DNA of 64,000 nucleotides from Brevundimonas vesicularis (GCF_027105095.1 NZ_CP114278.1:2046001-2110000), one strand, 5' to 3'. Shown: positions 9,811-19,806, counted from the first letter of the stretch. Notes: a model not told the origin generated them from the letters alone. Program-made: numbers and translations.

Positions 9811-11072
9811 CGGTCCACTTCTCCGAAAACGATGTCGAGCGAGCCCAGGATGGCGGACACGTCGGCCAGTTGGTGGCCACGGTTCATCCAGTCCATCGCC
9901 TGCAGCGAGCGGAAGCCCGGCGCCGAGATCTTCACGCGATAGGGTTTGTTGGTGCCGTCCGACACCAGATAGATGCCGAACTCGCCTTTGGGCGCCTCGA
10001 CCGAGGCATAGACCTCGCCCTCGGGCGTCTTGAAGCCCTCGGTGTAGAGCTTGAAGTGGTGGATCAGCGATTCCATCGAGCGCTTCATCTCGCCACGGCG
10101 CGGCGGGACGATCTTGTTGTCCTCGACCATCACCGGCTCGCCGGGGCAGTTGCGCAGCTTGTGGATGCACTGCTCCATGATCCGCACCGACTGCTTCATC
10201 TCCTCGATGCGCACCAGATAGCGGTCCCAGCAGTCGCCGTTCTTGCCGACGACCACGTCGAAGTCGAGCTCGGCATAGCACTCATAGGGCTGCGACTTGC
10301 GCAGGTCCCAAGCGATGTTCGAGCCGCGCAGCATCACGCCGGTGAAGCCCCATTCCAGGGCCTGCTGCTTGGACACCACGCCGATGTCCACGTTGCGCTG
10401 TTTGAAGATGCGGTTCTCGGTGACCAGGCTTTCGATGTCCTTCAGCGCCGGCGGGAACTCGTGGCACCAGCGGCCGATGTCGTCGATCAGGTCCATCGGC
10501 AGGTCCTGGTGGACGCCGCCGGGACGGAAGTAGTTGGCGTGCAGACGGGCGCCGCAAGCGCGCTCGTAGAACACCATCAGCTTTTCGCGTTCCTCGAAGC
10601 CCCAGAGCGGCGGCGTCAGCGCGCCGACGTCCATGGCCTGGGTCGTCACGTTCAGCATGTGCGACAGGATGCGGCCGATTTCCGAATACAGAACGCGGAT
10701 CAGCTGCGCCCGATACGGAACCTCGATGCCCAGCAGCTTCTCGATGGCCAGGCAGAAGGCGTGCTCCTGGTTCATCGGCGAGACGTAGTCCAACCGGTCC
10801 AGATACGGCACGTTCTGAAGGTAGGTGCGGGCCTCCATCAGCTTTTCGGTGCCGCGGTGCAGCAGGCCGATGTGCGGATCGACGCGCTCGACGATTTCGC
10901 CGTCCAGTTCCAGCACCAGGCGCAGCACGCCGTGCGCGGCCGGGTGTTGCGGACCGAAGTTGATGGTGAACTTGCGGTCTTCCATCTCGCGCGCGTGGGC
11001 GGTGCGGGTGTCGAGGTCGTCCTCGAACACATTGACGCCCAGCGGCGCCACCGTGGGGTTTCCGTCAGCCAT
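9807..11072 (-). CDS. nuoD: NADH-quinone oxidoreductase subunit D
   Basis: The 421-residue protein is the 49-kDa-type subunit that forms the quinone-reducing site with NuoB. It contains [20 protein letters not shown] near residue 40 and the hydrogenase-related C-terminus [19 protein letters not shown]. NuoD is separate from NuoC here, unlike the fused form in enterics. The ATG overlaps the nuoC stop. Confidence 0.98.
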   Translation of the reverse strand: MADGNPTVAPLGVNVFEDDLDTRTAHAREMEDRKFTINFGPQHPAAHGVLRLVLELDGEIVERVDPHIGLLHRGTEKLMEARTYLQNVPYLDRLDYVSPMNQEHAFCLAIEKLLGIEVPYRAQLIRVLYSEIGRILSHMLNVTTQAMDVGALTPPLWGFEEREKLMVFYERACGARLHANYFRPGGVHQDLPMDLIDDIGRWCHEFPPALKDIESLVTENRIFKQRNVDIGVVSKQQALEWGFTGVMLRGSNIAWDLRKSQPYECYAELDFDVVVGKNGDCWDRYLVRIEEMKQSVRIMEQCIHKLRNCPGEPVMVEDNKIVPPRRGEMKRSMESLIHHFKLYTEGFKTPEGEVYASVEAPKGEFGIYLVSDGTNKPYRVKISAPGFRSLQAMDWMNRGHQLADVSAILGSLDIVFGEVDR

Positions 11073-11701
11073 TACGCCTGGCCTCCCGCCTTCTCGTCGC
11101 CGGGCAGGACCGGCGCGGGGTATTCGGCGCCCTCCCAGGGCGACAGGAAATCGAAGGTGCGGAATTCTTGGGTCAGCTTGACCGGCTCATAGACCACGCG
11201 GCGCTGTTCCTCGTCGTAGCGGACCTCGACATAGCCCGTCATCGGGAAGTCCTTGCGCAGCGGATGGCCTTCGAAGCCATAGTCCGTCAGCAGGCGACGC
11301 ATGTCCGGGTGACCCGAGAACAGCATGCCGTACATGTCGTAGGCTTCACGCTCGAACCAGTTGGCGGCCGGATAAACCGAGATGACCGACGGCACCGGCT
11401 GGGTCTCGTCGGTCGAGACCTTGACCCGCAGGCGCGCGTTCCGCGTCATCGACAGCAGGTGATAGACGACCTCGAACCGCTCCTTGCGATCTGGATAGTC
11501 CACACCGCACAGGTCGAGCAGCTGCTGGAAGCCGAATTGATCGCGCAGGGTCGTCAGCACCTCGACGATCCGCTCGCGCGGCGCGACCAACGTCAGCTCG
11601 CCGAACGCCACCTGGGCCTCGACGCCCAGCGCACCGACCATCTCGGCGCCCAGCGGCGTCAGGGCGGCTTCGTGTTGCGCTTGAACAGCCAGAGAGGTCA
11701 T
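11072..11701 (-). CDS. nuoC: NADH-quinone oxidoreductase subunit C
   Basis: The 209-residue protein is the 30-kDa subunit of the peripheral arm. The conserved C-terminal signature is visible in [20 protein letters not shown] and the following [17 protein letters not shown]. The start ATG at 11701 ([14 protein letters not shown]) overlaps the nuoB stop by 4 bases. It carries no cofactor and stabilises NuoD and NuoB. Confidence 0.97.
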   Translation of the reverse strand: MTSLAVQAQHEAALTPLGAEMVGALGVEAQVAFGELTLVAPRERIVEVLTTLRDQFGFQQLLDLCGVDYPDRKERFEVVYHLLSMTRNARLRVKVSTDETQPVPSVISVYPAANWFEREAYDMYGMLFSGHPDMRRLLTDYGFEGHPLRKDFPMTGYVEVRYDEEQRRVVYEPVKLTQEFRTFDFLSPWEGAEYPAPVLPGDEKAGGQA

Positions 11702-12306
11702 CGGTCGATGGTCCCCGTGCGACGGATCTTCTTCTGCAGTTGCAGCAGGCCGTAAAGCAGCGCCTCGGCAGTCGGCGGACAGCCGGGCACATAGACGTCG
11801 ACCGGCACAACGCGGTCGCAACCGCGCACGACGCTGTAACTATAGTGGTAGTAGCCGCCACCATTGGCGCAGCTGCCCATCGACACGACATAGCGCGGAT
11901 CGGGCATCTGATCGTAGACCTTGCGGATGGCCGGGGCCATCTTGTTGGTCAGGGTGCCGGCGACGATCATCAGGTCCGACTGACGCGGGCTGGCACGCGG
12001 CGCCATGCCGAAGCGCTCGACATCGAAGCGCGGCATCGACATTTGGATCATCTCGACGGCGCAGCAGGCCAAGCCGAACGTCATCCACATCAGCGAGCCC
12101 GTGCGGGCCCAGTTGATGACGTCGTCGGCGGCGGCGACCAGATAGCCGCGCTCGCCGAGCTCCATGTCCACGGCCTCGAAGAACTTGTCGTGGACCTTGG
12201 GGTCATAACCCTCGACGGTCGAACGCGCGCCGGCGCCGGCCGGAACCAGCGGCGCGCCCGATGCAGACACCAGGCCTGCGGGCTTGGAAGCGGCGACTAC
12301 TCCCAT
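11698..12306 (-). CDS. nuoB: NADH-quinone oxidoreductase subunit B
   Basis: The 202-residue protein holds the terminal cluster N2 beside the quinone pocket. The N2 ligands are in [18 protein letters not shown] and VPGCPP. The start ATG at 12306 ([18 protein letters not shown]) adds an Ala/Gly-rich leader of about 35 residues before the conserved core, longer than in minimal NuoB. The gene overlaps nuoA by 10 bases. Confidence 0.98.
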   Translation of the reverse strand: MGVVAASKPAGLVSASGAPLVPAGAGARSTVEGYDPKVHDKFFEAVDMELGERGYLVAAADDVINWARTGSLMWMTFGLACCAVEMIQMSMPRFDVERFGMAPRASPRQSDLMIVAGTLTNKMAPAIRKVYDQMPDPRYVVSMGSCANGGGYYHYSYSVVRGCDRVVPVDVYVPGCPPTAEALLYGLLQLQKKIRRTGTIDR

Positions 12307-12674
12307 TCCAGGGCTCCCTTCTTCCATTCGTAGATGAAGCCGATGGTCAATACGCCCAGGAAGACCATCATCGACCAGAAGGCGAACACCATGCCGGCGT
12401 GCGACAGATCGAACATCGACACCGCCCACGGGAACAGGAAGGCGACTTCCAGGTCGAAGATGATGAACAGGATCGACACCAGATAGAAGCGGATGTCGAA
12501 CTTCATCCGGGCATCGTCGAAGGCGTTGAAGCCGCACTCATAGGCCGACAGCTTCTCACTATCGGGGCTCTTCGGCGCCAGCAGCAGCGGCAGCACGATG
12601 AAAAGAATGCCGATGAAGGCGGCTAGGCCGGCGAAGACCAGGACCGGAAGATATTCGAGAAGGAATGCGTTCAT
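12297..12674 (-). CDS. nuoA: NADH-quinone oxidoreductase subunit A
   Basis: The 125-residue, three-helix membrane subunit is the first gene of the nuo operon. The start ATG at 12674 gives [20 protein letters not shown]. The conserved loop [20 protein letters not shown], with its Cys, lies next to the quinone channel. A GAGG ribosome site lies about 9 bases upstream. The operon promoter must lie in the 205-base gap before the divergent transporter gene. Confidence 0.97.
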   Translation of the reverse strand: MNAFLLEYLPVLVFAGLAAFIGILFIVLPLLLAPKSPDSEKLSAYECGFNAFDDARMKFDIRFYLVSILFIIFDLEVAFLFPWAVSMFDLSHAGMVFAFWSMMVFLGVLTIGFIYEWKKGALEWE

Positions 12675-12879
12675 TCGAAGAACCTCGTCCGCCGGGGAGA
12701 GGCGGGATTCGGCGCTTCTTAGACCCAAGACCGCCGCCGTTCAAACCCCTGCGGCCATTGGATTTTCATTGAGAACGGCTCGCAACTTTGCGCGCCATAT
12801 GTCGCAGGGCCGACGCTTGCGCGTCGCCGGGCCGCAAAGGCCTATTGGCGAGCCGATCGCGTAACCGAAAGTCATCCGA
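12675..12879. promoter_or_regulatory. Divergent promoter region between nuoA and the AbgT-type transporter
   Basis: This 205-base gap must hold the promoter of the nuo operon and that of the transporter. A palindrome CGACGC-ttgc-GCGTCG sits at 12811-12826, near the middle. I cannot identify -35/-10 boxes with confidence. No coding potential was seen. Confidence 0.5.
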
Positions 12880-14511
12880 ATGAGCCTAGCCAGCCGCGCC
12901 CTGAACGCTGTCGAGCGGATCGGTAATCGACTTCCCGATCCTGTCTTCCTGTTCCTTTGGCTGATCGGCGGTTTGATCGTCCTCAGCATGGTCGGCGCCG
13001 GCCTGGGCTGGTCGGCCGTCAATCCGGTCACCGGCGATCAACTGGTCGCAAAGAGTCTGCTGTCCGCCGAGAATCTGGAACAGTTGATCATCGGCATGCC
13101 CCGCACCCTGGCGGACTTCCCGCCCCTCGGCATCGTCATCACCATCATCTACGGCGCTTCTGTCGCCGAACGGACCGGGATGTTCGCCACCGCCATTCGC
13201 AGCGCCCTGCTGAACGCCCCGCGCTCCATCCTGACGCCCGTCGTCGTGATCACCGGCATGGTGTCCCATCACGCGTCGGACGCCTCCTATGTGGTGGTCA
13301 TCCCGCTGGCGGCCGTCATCTTCGCCGCTGCGGGCCGCCATCCGCTGGCGGGTCTGGCCGCAGGCTTCGCCGCCGTGTCGGGCGGATATGCCGGCAACCT
13401 GTTCCCTGGCGCCAGCGACGCCTTGATCCTGGGCATCACCGAGCCGGCCGCCCGCCTGATCGACCCGTCCTATTCGGTCAACATCGCCGGCAACTGGTTC
13501 TTCATCGTCGGCGTCGTCTTCGTCTTCACCCCCATCGTCTGGTTCCTGACCGACCGGGTGATCGAGCCGCGCCTCGGCGTCTGGAAGCCGGCAGAGGGCG
13601 TCGCCGCACCGAACGCTTCGGAAAAACAGCCCCTGACCGCCGCCGAAAGGCGCGGCCTGAAGTTCGCCGGTCTGGCGCTTCTGGGCATGATCGCGCTCTG
13701 GGCCCTGCTGACCTTCATACCGGGCTCGCCATTCGTCGATCCCGAGGTGGACCCCGAGCAGAAGTTCAATCCGCTCTACAAGTCCCTGGTCGCCTTTTTC
13801 GCCATCACCTTCTTCGTCACCGGCGGGGCCTATGGGGCCGGAGCCGGCACGATCCAGTCGCACCGCGACATGGTCACGATGATGCGCGACGGCATCGCCC
13901 AGTTGGCGCCCTATATCGTGCTGGCCTTCTTCGCCGCCCACTTCGTGGCCATGTTCAACTGGTCGGGCTTGGGGCCGATCCTGGCGGTCAATGCGGCGGC
14001 GGGTCTGAAAACCCTGGCCCTGCCCGCCCCGCTGCTGCTGATCTGCGTCGTCTTCGTCTCGTGCTTCTTCGACCTATTCATCGGCTCGGCCTCGGCCAAG
14101 TGGTCGGCCCTGGCGCCCATCGTGGTGCCGATGTTCATGCTGCTGGGCATTTCGCCCGAGATGACGACCGCCGCCTATCGTATGGGTGATTCCGTCACCA
14201 ACATCGCCACGCCGTTGATGAGCTACTTCCCGCTGATCCTGACCTTCGCCCAACGCTGGGATCCGCGATTCGGCCTCGGTTCCTTGATGGCGACCATGCT
14301 CCCCTACGCCGGGGCCTTCCTGGTCGCCGGTCTGGCCATGGTCGCGGCCTGGGTCGCCTTCGACCTGCCGTTGGGGCCGGGCGTCGGCGTCCATTATGAA
14401 CCGCCACCTCCCGCTGTGGCGGCCCATGAGCCTGCCGACGGCGGCGTAGCGGGCCCGCAAAGCCCGCCCCAGGCGGCGATCGTCACACCGTCCACAGCCC
14501 CGTCGCGTTGA
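12880..14511 (+). CDS. AbgT-family transporter
   Basis: The 543-residue membrane protein starts MSLASRALNAVERIGNRLPD, a typical AbgT N-terminus. It carries family loops such as GMVSHHASDASYVVVIPLAA and a late region SASAKWSALAPIVVPMFMLL. The family includes E. coli AbgT, which imports p-aminobenzoyl-glutamate, and MtrF/YdaH, which export sulfonamide-type compounds. The sequence alone does not tell which applies. It is transcribed divergently from nuo, and no abgA/abgB peptidase genes lie beside it, which slightly favours an exporter or general folate-catabolite role. Confidence 0.85.
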   Translation: MSLASRALNAVERIGNRLPDPVFLFLWLIGGLIVLSMVGAGLGWSAVNPVTGDQLVAKSLLSAENLEQLIIGMPRTLADFPPLGIVITIIYGASVAERTGMFATAIRSALLNAPRSILTPVVVITGMVSHHASDASYVVVIPLAAVIFAAAGRHPLAGLAAGFAAVSGGYAGNLFPGASDALILGITEPAARLIDPSYSVNIAGNWFFIVGVVFVFTPIVWFLTDRVIEPRLGVWKPAEGVAAPNASEKQPLTAAERRGLKFAGLALLGMIALWALLTFIPGSPFVDPEVDPEQKFNPLYKSLVAFFAITFFVTGGAYGAGAGTIQSHRDMVTMMRDGIAQLAPYIVLAFFAAHFVAMFNWSGLGPILAVNAAAGLKTLALPAPLLLICVVFVSCFFDLFIGSASAKWSALAPIVVPMFMLLGISPEMTTAAYRMGDSVTNIATPLMSYFPLILTFAQRWDPRFGLGSLMATMLPYAGAFLVAGLAMVAAWVAFDLPLGPGVGVHYEPPPPAVAAHEPADGGVAGPQSPPQAAIVTPSTAPSR

Positions 14512-14537
14512 GGGGCGCGTTTCTCCGAAAAGGTCGC

Positions 14538-14566
14538 TTGACGCGATGTGTCAGCCCGCCTAAACG
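14538..14566 (+). promoter_or_regulatory. Probable promoter of the tRNA-Asp pair
   Basis: TTGACG (14538-14543) is followed after 17 bases by TAAACG (14561-14566), 41 bases before the first tRNA-Asp. The -35 box is strong and the -10 box fair. The spacing fits a vegetative sigma-70-type promoter. Confidence 0.55.
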
Positions 14567-14607
14567 ACGCCCCTCGCCGGGGCGCACAGCCGCTTCGGCC
14601 GGGAAAC

Positions 14608-14684
14608 GCGGGTGTAGCTCAGTTGGTTAGAGTGCCGGCCTGTCACGCCGGAGGTCGCGGGTTCGAGCCCCGTCACTCGCGCCA
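14608..14684 (+). tRNA. tRNA-Asp (anticodon GTC), copy 1
   Basis: This is a full 77-base cloverleaf with an encoded CCA. The acceptor GCGGGTG pairs with CACTCGC (one G-U), the D-loop is AGCTCAGTTGGTTAGAGT, the anticodon loop is ctGTCac, and the T-arm is CGGGTTCGAGCCCCG. It is identical to the copy 157 bases downstream. Confidence 0.98.
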
Positions 14685-14711
14685 CTCTTTCTAGAAATAG
14701 AAGAGTGGCGC
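14679..14711 (+). terminator. Hairpin overlapping the 3' end of tRNA-Asp copy 1
   Basis: Arms GCGCCACTCTT (14679-14689) and AAGAGTGGCGC (14701-14711) pair perfectly and can extend with a bulge to a GAAA loop. The left arm contains the end of the tRNA acceptor and its CCA. No strong T-run follows, so it may be a processing signal rather than a terminator. Confidence 0.5.
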
Positions 14712-14764
14712 ACACCGCCTTCCCAAAAAGCTTTCGAAACAGCTCAAAAGTTTCGACCTGATAC

Positions 14765-14841
14765 GCGGGTGTAGCTCAGTTGGTTAGAGTGCCGGCCTGT
14801 CACGCCGGAGGTCGCGGGTTCGAGCCCCGTCACTCGCGCCA
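14765..14841 (+). tRNA. tRNA-Asp (anticodon GTC), copy 2
   Basis: Base-for-base this is the same 77 bases as the first copy, including the CCA end. It lies 80 bases downstream and has no promoter of its own that I can see, so it is probably processed from a shared transcript. Confidence 0.98.
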
Positions 14842-14875
14842 CTTCTTTTCAAGACATCACTAAAAGAAGTGGCGC
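14836..14875 (+). terminator. Hairpin overlapping the 3' end of tRNA-Asp copy 2
   Basis: Arms GCGCCACTTCTTTT (14836-14849) and AAAAGAAGTGGCGC (14862-14875) pair perfectly around a 12-base loop. The arm sequence differs from the copy 1 hairpin outside the tRNA, yet pairing is kept. A further CGCGCCACT at 14893-14901 can pair with the right arm as an alternative structure. Confidence 0.5.
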
Positions 14876-14926
14876 GCTCCCGTTTTCAGAAACGCGCCAC
14901 TCGAACGCGGCGTGGCCTTGGCCGCC

Positions 14927-16177
14927 TCAGTGCAGCGGCAGTGCACTATCCGGGTTCACGAACGCCGCTTCGCCCGTCAGCTCGCCGTAGACCACGCAGA
15001 GGTCTTCGAAGACGCGGTTCCAGGCGAACTGGCTGACCGCCTTTTCGCGCGCCACCCGGCCGATCGCTTCGATGTCACGCGTGAACAAGGCCTCGACCGC
15101 CTGGGCGTAATCGTCGGCATCCGCGCTGGCGGCCAGCTGCCCCACGCTTTCGTCGACGGTTTCGGCGACGCCGCCCGCATTGACCCCGACCAGGGGGCGA
15201 CCGCAGGCCATGGCCTCCAGCACGATCAGCCCGAACGGTTCTTTATCATTGGCGTGAACGAAGGCGTCGCAGCTGGCGATGATCTTGGCGACCGCCTTGG
15301 GATCGCTTTCATAGGGCATGGAGATGACGCGATCTTCCTCCGGCATCCCCGCGCCAGCGCCGACCAGAACCAGATGATAGGGCGCGCCAAGCTTCTGGAC
15401 CGCCTCGATCAGCACGTCGACGTTCTTCTCCTTGGCTGGACGACCGGCGAAGCACAGTAGGCGCGCGTCCTCGCCCAGACCCAGCTGTTTCAGCAGCCAC
15501 TGCCGGTCACGGCGTTCCGGACGGAAGGTGTCGATCTCCACGCCCAGAGGCCGAATGACGATGTTGTTCACACCGGCCTCTTCCAAGCGACGCGCGATAA
15601 AGCGGCTGGGCGACACGACCCGATCAAACTGTGAAAACAGCTTCGCCCAGCGTTTCTCCACCGGCTTCTTGGCCCATTCGCCGAAATGCAAGGCGGCGAG
15701 CCCGGCTGGATCGGAGTGGCAGAAGCCGACGACTGGGCATCCGACTCGCTGACCGGCCTCCAAAGCCCCCTGCCCCGGCGTGTAAGGGTCCCCGGCCTCG
15801 ATGATGGACGGCTTCATCGCCGCCACCCAGGCGCTCCAGCGCTTGACCGAACTGGGCCAGCGGTAGCCGTCCCCGAACGGCAGCTTGGTCGCCCGCAGTT
15901 GCACGATGCCGTCGGCCCTCGCCTTGTGACGCGCGCCGGGCACGATCAGCGAGTGACTGACCCCTGGCCGATTGGCCTCGATCCACGCCTTCTTGGAAAG
16001 GATATAGCGCTTCACCCCGCCCGAGCGCGGCGCATAGAGCATTGTGGTGTCCACCAGCCGGGGCCGCTCGTCCATCGCCGCCGCCTTCAAGGCCCGCAGC
16101 GTATCGGCGACTTCCACGTCCAGCCCCGGAATCAGTCGGAGTTCGCTTTCCTGGACGTCGAGGTCTGTCATGCTCAT
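14927..16177 (-). CDS. Glycosyltransferase (GT-B fold, family 4-like)
   Basis: The 416-residue protein has the donor-binding signature of retaining GT4 enzymes: EPFGLIVLEAMACGRPLVG (E-x7-E) near residue 330, with RPLGVEIDTFRPERRD and FAGRPAKEKNVDVL before it. The acceptor half holds GGVKRYI near residue 50. The start is taken as ATG at 16177 (MSMTDLDVQESELR); ATG at 16171 is possible. It stands alone, between tRNA-Asp and a divergent autotransporter gene, so the sugar and acceptor cannot be inferred. Envelope glycolipid or polysaccharide synthesis is plausible. Confidence 0.85.
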   Translation of the reverse strand: MSMTDLDVQESELRLIPGLDVEVADTLRALKAAAMDERPRLVDTTMLYAPRSGGVKRYILSKKAWIEANRPGVSHSLIVPGARHKARADGIVQLRATKLPFGDGYRWPSSVKRWSAWVAAMKPSIIEAGDPYTPGQGALEAGQRVGCPVVGFCHSDPAGLAALHFGEWAKKPVEKRWAKLFSQFDRVVSPSRFIARRLEEAGVNNIVIRPLGVEIDTFRPERRDRQWLLKQLGLGEDARLLCFAGRPAKEKNVDVLIEAVQKLGAPYHLVLVGAGAGMPEEDRVISMPYESDPKAVAKIIASCDAFVHANDKEPFGLIVLEAMACGRPLVGVNAGGVAETVDESVGQLAASADADDYAQAVEALFTRDIEAIGRVAREKAVSQFAWNRVFEDLCVVYGELTGEAAFVNPDSALPLH

Positions 16178-16489
16178 GGAGTGTTCTCGCCTGGTCTGGG
16201 CTGTCGAACGCCGAAGGGGTTCGATGGATGCGTCCACGGGACGCAGCCTTTAAGACCGTTCGACGCCCGTAAACCCCGGCGCGGCAAAGCTCAAGTGCGC
16301 GCCTTCGCGATTCCCTCCGCATTCGGCCTATTGGGCATCGACGAACGAACGCGGGTCGCATTACAGGATCGCCTAAGGACCATCACGGCCTTGCATTCGC
16401 CTCAAATTCGATAAACTTGGAACGCTGGCGCGGACCCTGCTAAGGGGTCTCCCGTAACGTGACGCGTGACCACCAGGGGTTTCTACCGA
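16178..16489. other. Intergenic region between divergent glycosyltransferase and autotransporter genes
   Basis: The 312 bases show no convincing coding frame. The stretch must carry the promoters of both genes. A Shine-Dalgarno AGGGG lies 10 bases before the autotransporter ATG. I see no repeat or strong palindrome. Confidence 0.5.
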
Positions 16490-19400
16490 ATGCGTATTTT
16501 GCTCGCGACCGCCGTGGCGATCGCCCCCTTGATGGTCGCCACCGGATCCCAGGCCGAGATCGTCATCTCGAACGCCCGGACCACGCCGATCCAGACGTCC
16601 AATGCGACGGGCACGGCCGCCGACAACATCCGCATCGCCAGCGGCGGCAGCGTCGCCGTCGCCTCGGGCGCGGCGGTTACCCTGAACAGCAACAACACCG
16701 TCGATCTGGACAGCGGCAGCTCCATCACGATGGACAAGTCGGCCGACGGCTCGACAGGTCTTCTGGTCAACGGCGGCAACACCGGCTCGGTGATCGTCGG
16801 CGGCTCGATCACCGTCAACGACACCCAGGAAACGGCCGACATCAAGGACACCGACGGCGACGGCGACCTGGACGGTCCGTTCGCCACCGGGACCGGCCGC
16901 TACGGCGTACGGGTCACCGGCGCCTCGCCCTTCACCGGCAACATTGTGGTCGAAGGCTCTGGCGCAATCGCAGTCGAGGGCAACAACTCCTACGGCCTGG
17001 CGGTCGAATCCGCGCTGAACGGCAAGCTTCAGAGCCTGGGCACGGTCCGTGTGACCGGCAACGACAGCGCCGCCATCCGCACGACAGGCCCGATTTCCGG
17101 CAATGTCGAGCTCGGCGGCTCTATCTCGGCGCTGGGCGCCAATGCGTCGGGCGTCTCCGTTGAAGGCGATGTCGGCGGCGCGCTGAAAATCCACTCCACC
17201 GTGGTCGCCACCGGCTACCGCTACACGACCCCGCCGCCCGTGCGTCCGACGACCGGCACGTTCGATAACGCCACAACCGTGTTCCTCGACGAACTCGACG
17301 CCGACGATCTGCTGCAAGGCGGACCGGCCGTGCGCGTCGGCGCCAATGTCGCCGGCGGCGTGCTGTTGGACAAGGCGCTCGCCTATTCCGAGGCCGGCAT
17401 CGAGGGCGACGACGACAAGGACGGCGTCAAGAACGGCGACGAGGACGATGACGGCGACGGCGTCAAGAACCGCGACGATACGGACCGTGACGGCAACGGC
17501 ATTCCGGACGCCAGCCAGACGACGGCCTCCATCACATCGCTGGGCGGCGCGCCTGCGCTGCTGATCGGTTCGACCTCCAACTCCGTCACCTTGGGCACGG
17601 TTGGGACTGGCGACGCGGCCTATGGATTGATTAACCGCGGCACAATCACAGGCTCGGGTCTGTATTCCGGCGTCGAAGCCCGTGCGGTTCAGCTCGGCGT
17701 CACCGGCGGCCAGGCGGTCAATATCGTTGGCGGCGTTCGCAACGAAGGCGGGATTACGTCCACCGCATTGGACGCCAATGCCACGAGCCTCTGGGTCGGG
17801 TCCGGCGTCACAACGCCGACGATCAGTAACGCCAGCAATATCCAGGCGATTTCCTCCGGCAAGGGCACGGAAGTCTCGACTGGTATTCTTATTGGGGCCG
17901 GTGCGAACGTCGGGTCTCTGACGAACACGGGCAACATCGTCGCCTCTTACACTGGAAACCATGGCTCGGCGGTGGCGATCCGCGATCAGTCCGGTTCGCT
18001 GACCCAGTTGAGCAATGCGGGCTCGATCGTCGGCTCATTTGTTCCGAATAGCAGCGACACTACTCCGGTTGATGGAACAGCGATTGCCATTGATCTGTCC
18101 TCGAACACGACCGGCGCCACTGTGCGTCAGTACGGCGTTCTGGCGCCCGCTGGCAGCACGGCGACCGACACGGACAAGGACGGCGTGCCGGACAGTAACG
18201 AACCCGCCATCGTCGGCGCGATCAAGTTTGGCTCAGGCGCCGACACGTTCAACATCGAGAACGGCGTTGTCTCCGGTGATATCGATTTTGGCTCAGGTGC
18301 GGATCGACTGAACATCAGCGGCGGCGCCGTCGTTTCGGGCGCAATCAAAAACGACGACGGTCTGCTTGATATCAACGTGTCGAAAGGCACCCTGAATGCG
18401 ACCCAAACGGGTGCGACGGCGATTTCGAACCTGAACATCGGTTCGGAAGGCACGCTCTTGGTCAATCTTGACCCCTCCAACGACCGCGCCGGCGGATTCA
18501 ACGTCAGCGGCAATGCGACCTTGGCGACAGGCTCGACCTTGGGCGTACGCTTCGCTTCGCTGATCGACGGACCTGAGCGTTTCAACGTCATCACCGCCGG
18601 TACATTGAACGCGGGTCAGATCAACCAGACCTTGCTATCCGACAACTCGCCCTATCTCTACGTCGTCGAAGGCGGCGTCGCGGGCAACACCGTCTATGTC
18701 GACGCCCGTCGCCGCACGGCCTCCGAGGCTGGGCTGATCCCGGTCGAGGCGTCCGCGTACGACGCCGTCTATGGCGCGTTGGGGTCCAATGAGACGCTGC
18801 GCAACCTGTTCCTGTCGCAGACGTCGCGCGACGGCTTCATCGACGCCTATGAGCAGATGCTGCCCGACCACTCCGGCGGACCGCTGAGGTCGCTTTCGGC
18901 CGGCGTTGATGCCGTGACCCGCGCGCTGACCGGCCGCAACGCCGCCGCTGCGCCGGGCGAAACCAGCGCCTGGGTGCAGGAGATCAACTTCTACGCCGAC
19001 AAGGACAAGACCGATTCCTACGGCTTCCGTTCGGAAGGCTTCGGCGTCGCAGGCGGCGTCGAAAAGGGCACCAACCTGGGCGCCGTCGGCATCTCGGCCG
19101 CCTTCACCTCGTCCGACATCAAGGATCCCGAGGCGGAGGCCGAAGAGGTCCTGTCGGCCAACCTGCTGGAGCTGGGCCTCTACTGGCGCGCTCAGGGTCA
19201 GTACTGGACGACCTGGGCCCGTGCGGCTGGCGGCTATGCCTCCTTCAGCGCGGACCGCTCTCTGGTCGCCACGGGCGTCTATCTGAACAACAAGTCCGAC
19301 TGGCACGGCTGGACCGCTGCGGTCGCCGGCGGCGCCTCCTATGAGCGCAACTTCGGCCGCCTGAACATTCGCCCAGAAATCTACGGCGAATATTTCAGCC

Positions 19401-19783
19401 TGTCGGAAGGCTCGCGCAGTGAGAAGGGCGGCGGCGACGGCTTCGACCTCGACATCGATTCGCGCGACAGCCACATCTTCTCGGCGGTGGCGGCGATGAA
19501 CGTCGGCTATGGCTTTGGCCGCAACGGCTGGATCCGTCCGGAACTGCGCGTCGGCTATCGGCAGAACATCTCGGTCGACGCCGGCGAAACCATCGCCCGC
19601 TTCGCCAGCGGCGGCCCGGACTTCATCCTGTCGCCCGACGCCATCGAAGGCGGCGGGCCGATCCTGGGCTTCCGCCTGAACTTCGGCAACGAACTGGGCA
19701 TGCTGTCGCTGACCGGCGACGCCGAGCTGCTGGAAGACTATGTCCGCTACTCGCTGCTGCTGCGGGCCAGCTTCCGCTTCTGA
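16490..19783 (+). CDS. Autotransporter with calcium-binding-type repeats
   Basis: The 1097-residue protein has a signal peptide (MRILLATAVAIAPLMVATG, cleavage likely after SQA). A long Gly/Ser/Asn/Thr-rich passenger typical of beta-helix adhesins follows. The last 260 or so residues look like an autotransporter barrel, ending in Phe (LLLRASFRF). Within the passenger, Asp-rich repeats near residues 306-340 (DKDGVKNGDEDDDGDGVKN) and single copies elsewhere (DTDGDGDLDG, TDTDKDGVPD) resemble thrombospondin type 3 calcium sites. ATG at 16490 is preferred over GTG at 16466 because of its ribosome site. A surface adhesion role is inferred; the ligand is unknown. Confidence 0.88.
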   Translation: MRILLATAVAIAPLMVATGSQAEIVISNARTTPIQTSNATGTAADNIRIASGGSVAVASGAAVTLNSNNTVDLDSGSSITMDKSADGSTGLLVNGGNTGSVIVGGSITVNDTQETADIKDTDGDGDLDGPFATGTGRYGVRVTGASPFTGNIVVEGSGAIAVEGNNSYGLAVESALNGKLQSLGTVRVTGNDSAAIRTTGPISGNVELGGSISALGANASGVSVEGDVGGALKIHSTVVATGYRYTTPPPVRPTTGTFDNATTVFLDELDADDLLQGGPAVRVGANVAGGVLLDKALAYSEAGIEGDDDKDGVKNGDEDDDGDGVKNRDDTDRDGNGIPDASQTTASITSLGGAPALLIGSTSNSVTLGTVGTGDAAYGLINRGTITGSGLYSGVEARAVQLGVTGGQAVNIVGGVRNEGGITSTALDANATSLWVGSGVTTPTISNASNIQAISSGKGTEVSTGILIGAGANVGSLTNTGNIVASYTGNHGSAVAIRDQSGSLTQLSNAGSIVGSFVPNSSDTTPVDGTAIAIDLSSNTTGATVRQYGVLAPAGSTATDTDKDGVPDSNEPAIVGAIKFGSGADTFNIENGVVSGDIDFGSGADRLNISGGAVVSGAIKNDDGLLDINVSKGTLNATQTGATAISNLNIGSEGTLLVNLDPSNDRAGGFNVSGNATLATGSTLGVRFASLIDGPERFNVITAGTLNAGQINQTLLSDNSPYLYVVEGGVAGNTVYVDARRRTASEAGLIPVEASAYDAVYGALGSNETLRNLFLSQTSRDGFIDAYEQMLPDHSGGPLRSLSAGVDAVTRALTGRNAAAAPGETSAWVQEINFYADKDKTDSYGFRSEGFGVAGGVEKGTNLGAVGISAAFTSSDIKDPEAEAEEVLSANLLELGLYWRAQGQYWTTWARAAGGYASFSADRSLVATGVYLNNKSDWHGWTAAVAGGASYERNFGRLNIRPEIYGEYFSLSEGSRSEKGGGDGFDLDIDSRDSHIFSAVAAMNVGYGFGRNGWIRPELRVGYRQNISVDAGETIARFASGGPDFILSPDAIEGGGPILGFRLNFGNELGMLSLTGDAELLEDYVRYSLLLRASFRF

Positions 19784-19806
19784 TCGCAGCCCGATCCAGA
19801 CAAACG

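Noticed and set aside
16373-17962. Open frame of 529 codons on the minus strand opposite the autotransporter
   Set aside because: It mirrors the repetitive Gly/Asp passenger and shows no independent start signal or fold.
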